A stretch of 64,000 bases of DNA from Caecitellus pseudoparvulus (lineage: Eukaryota; Bigyra: Bicosoecida): NCBI GenBank assembly GCA_965644315.1, contig CBFFRQ010000069.1, forward strand, positions 930,001 through 994,000. Direction: 5' to 3'. Within the stretch, counting starts at the first letter, position 1, and every line of letters begins with the position of its first letter. Of the stretch, positions 31,890 through 41,320 are shown piece by piece. A program made the position numbers and the translations under genes. Below the pieces are notes generated by a model, which searched no databases, had not been told where the DNA came from, and was given only the letters and a program-made list of their open reading frames with translations.

Positions 31890-33023
31890 TCATGGGGTGG
31901 AATCCGCCCAAGCGACGGCGCGCTGCATCGCAGCGGTGTGGCCGAGCAGGGCACAGCCCCCGCCCCCATGAACCGCTGCCCACGACCCCTGCTCTGGCCA
32001 GTGCCCTTGCAACTCCGCCACACACTGCAGGAGCTTGGCAGTGTACACTGGGTCAGCTAGAACCCCACACGAGCGGGCCAGTGTGACGGCCCACCTGGCC
32101 ACAGACGCAGGCACGCTGCCGAAAGCGCGCCCTGACGCCGGCCGGTGCGTGAAGACGTTCAGCGCGGAGGCGACGCTGTCAGTGGGGGGAGCGCCTGGTG
32201 CGTGCCAGACCACAGGCCAGCGAGGGGGGCCAACCTCGCGGCTCGCAGCCAGCGCGATTCTCCGCAGGGCGGGGGTGTCGCTGGCCAGCGTGATGCCATG
32301 CAGAGTGGGGGGGGGGGCCGGGCGGCTAGCCAACGCGGCCACCAGGCCCCCCAGGCTGCAGCCCGTGCCGACGTCGAGACAGACATGCGCCCGGCTGCCT
32401 GAAAGCAGGGCCGGTGGAATGCTCTGGACGAGCGATGCTGCGCCTCGGAGGCCCGCGGGCTGCAGGCAGCCCTCCCACACGATGGGCTGGTCTGCCAGCT
32501 GCGGATCGAGACACCCGACGGCCCCGCCCAGCACGCTGGCGGCCTCTCGCGCTACATCCGCGATGAGTGCAGACACTGTGCAGGCAGGGTCTGGTGAGTG
32601 GATGTCGCGGATTCGGGATGGGGGCAGCATCATGTGCAGCAGCAGAGCATTGCCGTGCAGCTGCTTGGGCCGGTGCGTGGAGGTTGCATGCACGATGGCT
32701 TGCTTCCCTGCACAGCGCAGCGCCTGCACAGCCGCCACAACGTTATTCGAGTGCAGACCGCCGACGACATGCCACTCTTGGTGCTGTGACCAGGCAGCTG
32801 AGCGGGCCACCTCTGCGAGCTTCCGGTGCTTGCTGCCTCCAAGCAGGCCACCCACGAAGTCTTCTCTGATCAAGGCCAGCGGGGTTCCTGCAGAGCCCCC
32901 TGCCCAACCCGCACCTAAGTTCTGAATGAAGGACTGAACTTCGTCCCCTGCCCTTGTGTGAATGTGGCCGGGCGGCCACGGGCAAGCCTTCTTGCCCAGT
33001 GAAGCACGCACTGCCGCGAGCAT
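31890..33023 (-). CDS. D-cysteine desulfhydrase / ACC deaminase family PLP enzyme
   Basis: Fold-type II PLP enzyme, 377 aa, no intron. The first ATG is at 33023; the frame is open a little further upstream but without ATG. Seen: GGSKHRKL (about residues 62-69) holding the likely Schiff-base lysine, GGLHSNNVVAAVQAL matching the substrate-loop GGxxSN of the family, a phosphate-cup DVGTGCSLGGL, and the C-terminal DPVYTAK block. Family members either make pyruvate, NH3 and H2S from D-cysteine or deaminate 1-aminocyclopropane-1-carboxylate; sequence alone does not decide. The Asn usual before the PLP lysine (GGNK) is Ser here. The basic start MLAAVRASLGKK could be a weak mitochondrial presequence. 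The ATG is directly preceded by CAATTTCCGC. Confidence 0.8.
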   Translation of the reverse strand: MLAAVRASLGKKACPWPPGHIHTRAGDEVQSFIQNLGAGWAGGSAGTPLALIREDFVGGLLGGSKHRKLAEVARSAAWSQHQEWHVVGGLHSNNVVAAVQALRCAGKQAIVHATSTHRPKQLHGNALLLHMMLPPSRIRDIHSPDPACTVSALIADVAREAASVLGGAVGCLDPQLADQPIVWEGCLQPAGLRGAASLVQSIPPALLSGSRAHVCLDVGTGCSLGGLVAALASRPAPPPTLHGITLASDTPALRRIALAASREVGPPRWPVVWHAPGAPPTDSVASALNVFTHRPASGRAFGSVPASVARWAVTLARSCGVLADPVYTAKLLQCVAELQGHWPEQGSWAAVHGGGGCALLGHTAAMQRAVAWADSTP

Positions 33024-33323
33024 GCGGAAATTGGTTGCTGAGCCACAGCCACAACGATTCACGCACTGCCGCCGCAGTCAAGAGAATCTAAGGTTCTTCG
33101 AGTTGCGCACAACTTAATTCTATAGTGCGGAAGGTATTGGGTGGGACGCTGTTATGGGGAGCCCTGCCCGCGCTCCTGGTGGCGTGCTAGTTGGGTCGCC
33201 TGTGGTGGGGAATCTGTGCAGCTGGCACTGTCCCGCACCGGGCAAATTCACACAGCCGCCTAACTCGCACCTTGACAACTTGTAGCAACAGTTCTGGAAT
33301 AACATCCGTTCTAGTTGTACGGT
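33024..33323. promoter_or_regulatory. Divergent promoter region, D-Cys desulfhydrase-like / G6PDH-HK
   Basis: 300 bp between opposite start codons. It holds a GCGGAAATTG motif at 33024..33033, abutting the minus-strand ATG, and a more AT-rich patch around 33085-33125. No gene was recognised. Confidence 0.4.
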
Positions 33324-36300
33324 ATGGCGGCCACCACGTCGCCAGGGGGCCCTGGGGGCTTTCCCGGTGGGGTGGCCGAGTCTGGAGCAGCAGACCACCT
33401 GACTGCCATTCCTGACACAGACACCTTGTCCATTTTCGTCATCGGCGCGAGCGGAGACCTAGCCAAGAAGAAGACCTTCCCTGCCATCTTTGAGCTGTTC
33501 CAGAATGGCTTCCTGCCCTCCAAGGTGGCTGTCGTGGGCTACTCGCGAAGCTCCATCAGCGACGCGGACTTCCGTGAGCACATTGCAGGGCACTTGACGG
33601 GCGACGCTGAGGACAAGGCAGCCTTCCTGCAGAAGTGCTTCTACCGGAACGGCCAGTATGATTCAGAAGAAGGTTTTGCTACCGCTGTTGCCTTTGCCAA
33701 GGAGATGGAAGCCCCGGAAGGGGCAGGCAGCGCCCATAGGTGCGTGGTGTGGCGCTGGTGGTGCTGCAGTGCAGCAGCTGTGCTCCTGCGCAACCACGCC
33801 GACACGCACCCCGCGCGCGCAGGCTGTTTTACTTCGCCATCCCTCCCTCTGTCTTTGCCCCCATCTCGTCTGTCATCCATGCGGTTGGCCTGGAGTGCTC
33901 TGGCTGGTCCCGCGTTGTTGTGGAGAAGCCCTTTGGCAGGGACAGTGAGACTTCAGCTGAGCTGTCTGCCCAGCTGGCCAAGCACTTCAGTGAAGACCAA
34001 GTGTACCGCATTGATCATTACCTTGGCAAGGAGATGGTGCAGAACCTCATGGTGCTGCGCTTTGCCAATGCCGTCTTTGAGCCGGTGTGGAATCGCCACC
34101 ACATCAACACTGTCACCATCACCTTCAAGGAGCCTTTTGGCACGGAAGGCAGGGGAGGGTACTTTGACAAGGTGGGCATCCTCCGAGACGTCATGCAGAA
34201 TCACTTGCTGCAGGTCATGTCCCTCGTGGCCATGGAGACGCCCGTGTCCCTGGACGCAGAGGCGGTGCGGGACGAGAAGGTCAAGGTGCTGCGGTGCGTG
34301 CCCCCCCTGGACCTGGCCAATGTGGTCCTGGGTCAGTATGGCGCGAATGCCGTTGGCACCAAGCCTGCGTACACCCACGATGCGGGGGTGCCAGATGACT
34401 CCGTCACACCCACCTTCGCTACCGCTGTGCTGAGCGTGAACAATCCCAGGTGGACCGGCGTTCCCTTCATTCTCAAGTGTGGCAAGGCTCTGAACGAGCG
34501 CAAGGCTGAGATCCGCATCCAGTTCAAGCAGCCACCCAACACCCTGTTTGGGTCCATGTCTGGCACCTCTGACAGGTGGGCCCACAACAATGAGCTGGTC
34601 ATCCGCATCCAGCCAAACGAAGCAGTGTACCTGAAGGTCATGTGCAAAATGCCTGGCTTGACTGGCTCCCCGGTAGAGACAGAGCTGAACCTGTCCTTCC
34701 GCTCCCGGTACCCCACGCGGTCTCTGCCAGACGCATACACCCGCCTGCTCCTGGACGTCTTGCGGGGTGACCACTCGCAGTTCGTGCGGAGTGACGAGCT
34801 GGCAGCAGCTTGGAACATCTTCACTCCCCTCCTGCACGAAGTGGAGAGCAAGCGCATTCCACCATTTGTGTACCCGTATGGGTCCCGTGGCCCGCCTGCT
34901 AGCGACAGCCTCATCCGCTCCAAGGGGTACCGGTACGAAGGGTCGTACTCAGGTGCCTGGCGTGCACTGTCTGCCCCTGAGTCTGCAAAGGAAGCGCTCA
35001 TGAGCGTCCACAATGAGTTCAGCCTTCCCACACAGCGCCTGGTGCAGTTGCTGCACAACTTCCGGGAGGAGATGCACGCTGGACTGGCAGGCATGCCGTC
35101 CACGATCAGCATGATCCCCACCTTCATCACGCAACTTCCCAGTGGCGAGGAGACGGGCGAGGTGTGGGCCGTGGACATGGGCGGCACCAACCTCCGCATC
35201 ATCCAATTCCGCATGCTTGGGCGAGGCCGCGTGGAGCAGGTAAAGGTGCACCGCCACACCATTCACAAATCCCTGCAGGAGGGGCCTGGCGTGGACCTCT
35301 TCGCATTCGTTGCCGAAAGCATCCTGGCTGCTGAGGTGCCACCTGACGCCACCCTCGGCTTCACATTCTCCTTCCCTGTGCAGCAGCTGAGCCTGGCTCG
35401 GGGGCGCCTCATGTCCTGGACGAAAGGCTTCTGCGCCTCAGGCGTGGAGGGCATGGAGGTGACGGGACTGCTGGAGCAGGCCCTCGCCGACGTGGGGCTA
35501 GGAGGTGTCAACGTCATCGCACTCGTCAACGACACAGCAGGCACCCTCATGGCACAGCGGTACCGGGACAGCTCCTGCGGCATCGGCGTCATCATTGGCA
35601 CTGGGACGAACGCGGCGTACGTCGAGCACATCGCGAACATTCCCAAGTGGACAGGCGGTGGGGCGGGACCCATGGTCATCAACATGGAGTGGGGTGCCTT
35701 CGGCTCTGGCTCAGGCGGCCGTGCCCTGCTGCCCCTCACTGACATAGACCACCGCGTGGACTCCACGACCCCCAACCCGGGCAAGCAACGCTTTGAAAAG
35801 ATGATCTCGGGGCAGTACCTGGGGGAGCTGATGCGTGTCATTTTGGAAGACCTCCGGGCTGCGGGGCTGCTGTTCGTGCCAGAGCACATCCGCAAAGCCC
35901 GCGCAGCTGCTTCCAAGGGAACTCTCACTTCAGGTTCGTCTGCTGCCGACGTCGCGGCAGCGGTCAGTGGGCCGGGTGCCGCTGCTGTGGATGCGAGTGT
36001 CCGGCTTGGAGATGATGACGTCGTGCCACTGGACTCCCCTCTGCGTGAGCCATGGCGCCTGGGCACGGACATCGTGTCTGCTGTGGAGGCCGATGATACA
36101 GCCACACTGGAAGTCATCCAAGACCTGTTGAAGAAGCACCTGGGCCTGCGTAACAGCACCGTGGAAGACAGGCGTATCGTGAAGGACGTGGGCACGCTCG
36201 TTGCTCAGCGTGCTGCACGTTTGGCAGCTGTCGGCATCGCTGCCGTGGCCATGCAAATGGGCGAGGGCTCTTTGGCGCGGCAGGTGTCGGCTGGCATTGA

Positions 36301-36514
36301 CGGCAGTGTATTCGAAAAGCACCCGTGCTTCAAGCACTGGATTGAGGATGCCCTTACTGAGCTGGGCGTCTCGTGCGACATCCAGCACTCTCCCGATGGC
36401 AGTGGCCTGGGAGCAGCCATCGTGGCTGCAGCTGCTGCGAAGGCCGCCGCCACAACGGAGGCAGCCGTCGCTGCTGCTGCTGCTGCCTCCGAGGCCCCCG
36501 CCTCAGGCAAGTGA
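33324..36514 (+). CDS. Bifunctional glucose-6-phosphate dehydrogenase-hexokinase fusion
   Basis: Exon 1 33324..33739 and exon 2 33823..36514 (83-nt intron) give 1,035 aa. G6PDH half (about 1-535): GASGDLAKKK (41-50, NADP fold), FYFAIPPSVF, EKPFGRD and active-site RIDHYLGKEMVQNL (from 201), running to the usual C-terminal YEGSYSGAW. After a linker of only about 15-25 residues the hexokinase half (about 555-1035) begins at helix LVQLLHNFREEM. It carries phosphate loop DMGGTNLR (590-597), LGFTFSFPVQQ, catalytic Lys in SWTKGF, catalytic Asp709 in NDTAGT, GTGTNAAYVEH, NMEWGAFG and adenosine loop DGSGLGAA. Both halves look complete. The join lies inside one exon, so it is not a splicing guess. Inferred role: glucose to 6-phosphogluconolactone in one polypeptide. 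A 55-residue Ala/Ser-rich insert sits in the hexokinase small-domain region. The stop lies 19 bp from the convergent helicase. Confidence 0.95.
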
Positions 36515-36533
36515 TGCAATGCAAGCTGCCCTG

Positions 36534-38931
36534 TCACCGTCGCTTGCCGCCTCGCCCGCCCCGCCGGTCAGCCTTGCCTCCCCGAGGCCTGCCACCATAC
36601 AGCATGCCTTTACGGGCGCTCTTGCTGGTCATTGCCCTGCGTTTCTTCCTGTCCTTGCGCACAAAATCGTCCAGCTTGGCCAGGGCCTCTGCAGCGTCTG
36701 GGGCTCTCGGAGGGGCAGTTGTTGGTGCCAAGTTCGGCAAGGCAGATTGCATATCAGCCTCGCCCCCGTCGCCTTGCTCCCCTGCATCGCCAACCCCTGC
36801 TGCGGCAAGCTCCTTCCCGTGCACAGCTGCGTCAAACTGGGCTTGGGAGATCTTCCCAGCCCTCAGCTTGCGCACCAAGCGCTCCTCGGCAGCGAAGTCG
36901 TCCCACTCAGCAAACAGCTTGTCCTGTTGCCCAGTGCGCTTGCGCTTCGTGCCGCGCTTGGTTTGGCCCTTGCCCTTACCCCCACAGCTGCTGGACTCCT
37001 TCTCCCTTGCTTGAGACTCGAGGTCTGCTGCAGCTTCAGCAGCCAATTGCGCTTGGCGTTTGGCCTGCCGGGCAGCCTCGCGCGTCGCGTCTCGGTAAGG
37101 GATGGTAGCCGTGTTGATTGCTGAGCCAAGGATCTCATCAGGGGCAGAGTACTGCACCTTCTTCGCCCCACGAAGGTCCTTCAAGTGCGGAAACTTCAAC
37201 AGGGCAAAGCCCCGCGCAAGCTTGGCCAGATGCAGCTTGGAGAACCGAAAGATGTACTTGCACTGGTGCTCCTGATAGCCCCTCACGAACGCGACAAAGG
37301 CCCGTGTGCCTCGCTCAAGTAGGTCACGGTCCCAGCAGTTCAAATTCATGATGGCAGGAGTAACGTCGGGCACCGTCGCGAGGGTGGCGACCCCCGCAGC
37401 AGCCTCTGCCTGCGTAGAAGCAGCAGTCCCTCGATCTGCCTTGGCCACCCTTGATGCAAGCTCCGGAGGAGCTGTAGGGGACTTGACATCATATGACAAC
37501 ATGTGTTGCAGCGTCGTGTGCGTTGTCGGTACACCGTTCATGTCAAGGAGCGCAATGTAGTCCGCTTCCTGAGGCAGCAACATCACCAAAGCCACGCCAA
37601 GGCGCCCCGCACGGGCCGTCCGGCCCACTCGGTGCACAAAGAAGTCTGGGTCACTAGGAGGGTCGTACTGCACACACCAGTCCAAGTCAGGGATGTCAAT
37701 GCCTCGGGCAGCCACGTCTGTACACACCAACACGCCGCCGTCCGCCTGCATGAACGCCTCGTACACACCGCTGCGTTTCTTTGCTGCCATGCGACCGTGC
37801 AGCCCCCACACTTGTGCAGCCGCTGCAAGTTTTCCAGGCCCCTCTTCCCGTGTGTCCCCCACAGGCACGCCATCTGCACCGACAGTTCCGAGGAGAAGTC
37901 GCTGAAGCTGAGGGGTCAGCACGTCAACCCCCGCGCCTGTCATGGTAAACACAATCCACTTCTCGGAGGCAAAGCGACCAGACTCACGCCTAGAGCGAAT
38001 GAGGTGCACTAGTGCAGACAGCTTGCTGTCCTCCTCGGCGAGCACGTAGAAATTGTGCAGCCCCGTTGGCGTCCGTGCTGGCGTGTGACTGGCCTGTGCG
38101 CCCGACGCAGTGGGGCCCCCCGCGGCAGCCGCGGCACTCGCAGTGGGCGCCTGCACTTGTACTCGCACGACAGCTGGGTTGCGCATGCCTGCACGAGCAA
38201 GCGCTTTGACTTCTGTGGTCTGGGTGGCCGAGAAGAGCCCTGTGCGGCGCTGCTTGGGTAAGGAGCTGAGAATGCGGGTGAGTTCGTCCTTGAAGCCCAT
38301 GGCCAGCAAGGTGTCAGCTTCGTCCAGCACCAAGACGTCCACCGACTTCCAGTTGATGGTCACCCCGCCGGGTACAGCTGCTGCGGCAGCTGCCGCAGCA
38401 GGCCCTGTTTTCTCCATGATGGCAAGCAGGCGCCCCGGGGTCGCCACCACGATATTGCAGCCGCTGGTGACACACGCGTTCACATCGTCGTGCACGCTGC
38501 TCCCACCTGTCAAGAGAATGTCACTCAGGCGGCGCCCATAGCTCGAGCAAGCCACAAACTCTCCCACGACTGTGAACAGCTGCTTCGCCAACTCTCGCGT
38601 TGGAGCAATGATGACTGCCCCCACTTCGTGCGCAGCAAGTGGGACTGGCCTACGCTGCAGCATTTCGAGAATGGGTATGACGAACGCCAGGGTCTTCCCA
38701 CTGCCTGTGCAGGCCTGCGATGGCCATCAGCAGTCGGGGCGATGCGGAAATTGTACACAGGCAAGCCCGCCTCGGCTCTTCGCGTACCTCTGCACAGACA
38801 TCCTTGTGGCTCAAGAACAGTGGAATGGCAGCTCCCTGTACTGGTGTCATGTGGTGGAAATCCTTCTTCCTCACCACTTCAAGCGTCCCTGGCAACAGCG
38901 CAGGCTTGCATGTAGCAAAGGGCACAGCCAT
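36534..38931 (-). CDS. SPB4: DEAD-box ATP-dependent rRNA helicase, DDX55/Spb4 family
   Basis: 60S ribosome-assembly helicase of the nucleolus, 774 aa, from exons 38931..38788 and 38714..36534. Seen: Q-motif region MTPVQGAAIPLFL, Walker A ACTGSGKT (49-56), PTREL, TPGRL, DEAD-type VLDEADTLL, SAT (LFSATQT), then helicase-C motifs TDVAARGIDIPD and HRVGRTARAG. Diagnostic for Spb4/DDX55 is the downstream block AFVAFVRGYQEHQCKYIF...LARGFALLKFPHLKDL. The C-terminus is Lys/Arg-rich and ends GGKADRRGGRGGKRR, a likely nucleolar/RNA-binding tail. The N-terminal start is the first ATG before the conserved region; a further upstream exon is possible. Ala-rich insertions extend the DEAD domain. Divergent from the NEK gene. 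Confidence 0.94.
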
Positions 38932-39326
38932 GGTTCTGCTTGCTCAAGGATTGCGCCGTCCGTCGCTGGCTGCTACACTGAATGCCACGGGAGCATCCTG
39001 GCCATGGGTGACCTCGACTTCCTCCAAGGGTGCCTGGGGGCAGTCTTTTGCACTTGCTTGTGGATGCCCCACTCGCCAGGCGGTGTCTGAGGGGTGTGAG
39101 GGGGGGGGGTGAGGTGGCCGGGTCAACATCCCTGCAACGCCAGCGCGCCTCGACGCAGTGTCCGGCGCCGTTCACTACCCCCATCACTCCGCGCACAACT
39201 CCAAACCCTTGTTTCGCGCAACAGTCTACAACCTGTGTGGCCTGCCTGTCCTTAAACCTTTGGGTATCTTCCCCGCAGCAACCTTCTCCGCTAACGTGTG
39301 TCAGCGCGCGAGTCAAATTCCGCACG
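38932..39326. promoter_or_regulatory. Divergent promoter region, SPB4 / NEK kinase
   Basis: 395 bp between opposite start codons. It includes a G-run near 39097-39107. AAATTCCGCA (39315..39324) immediately before the NEK ATG is one base different in spacing from the CAATTTCCGC motif seen elsewhere. No coding gene recognised. Confidence 0.4.
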
Positions 39327-41163
39327 ATGGCCGCTCAGAGGGTTTCAAGCGTACCTGCTGCGCCAACTGGCGTCAGCACCGATGCATCCGGGAGCATGAA
39401 AGCTTTCAAGGTGCTGAAGGTCCTAGGAAAGGGCAGCTATGGCACTGTCATGCAGTGCAAGCGCAAGAGCGACGGAGAGACGTGAGGCCAGAGAGCGCGC
39501 CCGTTGACACACGCTAAGCATCCCCCACGGCTTGAGCCGCCGTGCCTGCACAGCTATGCCATCAAGGAGGTCAACATTCGCAAGCTTTCTCCTCGTGAGA
39601 GGGAGGATGCTGTGAATGAAATTCGCATCCTCGCCTCCATCCGCCACGTCAACATCGTCAGGTGTGTGGCGCCAAGAAATCTCTAACCGCTGTGACCCTC
39701 CGCCCGCCACGCTGCGGCGGACACATTTCGCGACTTGAGAGCACCCTCCTCCGCTCTCACCTTTGCAGGTACTGCGAGGCATTTGTTGAACGCGACAACC
39801 TGTACATCGTCATGGAAATGGCGGAGCACGGGGATGGTGCGTGTGGCGCGTGCATGATGCCTCAGCCGGACAAACTCTCTTCACACACTCGCTGCTCCAC
39901 GTGCACAGTGCACCGCCAGCTGTCCCGGTTCAAAGCTGCCAACAAGTATGTCAAGGAAGCCACCATCTGGAGCTACCTGTGCCAGCTCTGCTTGGCCCTG
40001 CAAGAGCTGCACAGCCGCAAGATCCTGCACCGGGTAAGGCGCTGCGGTGCCACTTGCTAGTCGTACCCCGCAGCCACCCCCCTCCCTCTCCGGTGCCTTG
40101 ACTTGAACAGGACATCAAACCAAAGAACGTCTTCTTGACAGGCAAGAACATGGTGCGCCTGGGAGACCTGGGCTGCGCCAAGCTTATGAAGAGCGGCATG
40201 GCGCGCACCCAGATCGGCACTCCGTACTACATGTCGCCCGAAATCTGGTCCCACCGCCCATACGACGCAAAGAGCGATATCTGGGCGCTGGGTGCCATGC
40301 TGTACGAGATGTGCATGCTGAACCCTCCCTTCCTGGCCAACGACATGAACTCCCTTGCTCGCAAGGTGAAGACGGCACCCACACCCCGCATTTCCAAGCA
40401 CTACTCGTCAGAGCTGCACGCCATCATCAATGCCATGCTGTCAAAGAACCCAGCTTCCCGCCCCTCGGTCGCTGACATCCTCTCGGATCCCTCGGTTACG
40501 TCACGGCTGCACTTGGTTCCCAGCAGTGACAAGACGAAGTGGACAGACGAGCGGGAAAGCGCTCTCCTGGCCACCATCAAGGTGCCTAAGTACATGGGCT
40601 ATGGCGCTGCTCGAGGCATCAAGCTCCCAGACGCTGCGTACCCCGCCGAAGTCATGCCAGCGGATGCTGCCGCTGTGCGCCCTGGCACATCCCCCGCCAA
40701 GCCTGTCGTCCAGCGAGCCCCAGCGGCGGTACCAGCCAGGCCTTCCACCGCCCAATCTTCGTACCAGCCAAAACCAGTGGTGTCCCATGGCCTGCGCAAA
40801 GTGCCCTCTGGGGGTGCACTGCCAAGTAGGTCCAAGCCATCTCTGGGTGGTGTCCACGCCCCTGCGCCGTCTAGCAGGTACGCTCGTGCGCCTTCCTCCC
40901 GCGGTGGTGCAGGTCGCATGGCGGCAGTTGCAGCTGCCCATGGACCATCTTCCAGGGCCCCTTCCTCCCGTGCCCCCTCTTCCCGGGCTGTGTCCAGCCG
41001 TGCAGGCGCTGGGGGCGTCGTGGCCAGCCGCCGACCCACTGCTGCCGCCGCGCGACGCTACGGCGCAGCTGCCGCGGCCGCCGGAGGCCGCAAGGCACCC
41101 GTCTCCGCTGCCTACCGCGCTCCGTCCTACCGAGGTGGTGTGCCGAGCTCTCGACCTTGGTAA
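39327..41163 (+). CDS. NIMA-related protein kinase (NEK)
   Basis: Ser/Thr kinase, 502 aa, five exons: 39327..39481, 39554..39661, 39769..39836, 39909..40033 and 40111..41163. Seen: G-loop LGKGSYGTV (33-41), YAIKEVNI with K56, RHVNIVRYCEAF (typical NEK wording), HRDIKPKN (151-158), a DLG in place of DFG (171-173), GTPYYMSPE, and DIWALGAMLYEMCMLNPPF. The kinase ends at about residue 300. The remaining 200 residues are low complexity (Ala/Pro/Ser/Arg) with repeated SSRAP units, no coiled coil seen. DLG is also common in protist FA2/CNK-like NEKs that act at basal bodies and in deflagellation, so a ciliary or cell-cycle role is likely. The splice into exon 4 (HGD|VHRQLSRF) is the least certain junction. 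Confidence 0.92.
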
Positions 41164-41320
41164 GGCAGGCGGAGTGAGACAGCGCGTTCGCTGAGCTGTG
41201 CAAAACTGATTGCCTCGGGTTTGCAGGCAGCCCAGCGAAGCGCAGGGCTAATGTGACATGTGCAGTGCAAGGAAGCGACAAATGCATTTGCTCCCCGTGG
41301 ATGCAGTGTCACTACTCGTG

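Noticed and set aside
35205-35217. CAATTCCGCATG inside the hexokinase exon as another copy of the 5' motif
   Set aside because: One base shorter than the motif and encodes conserved hexokinase residues (IQFRM), so it is explained by coding.
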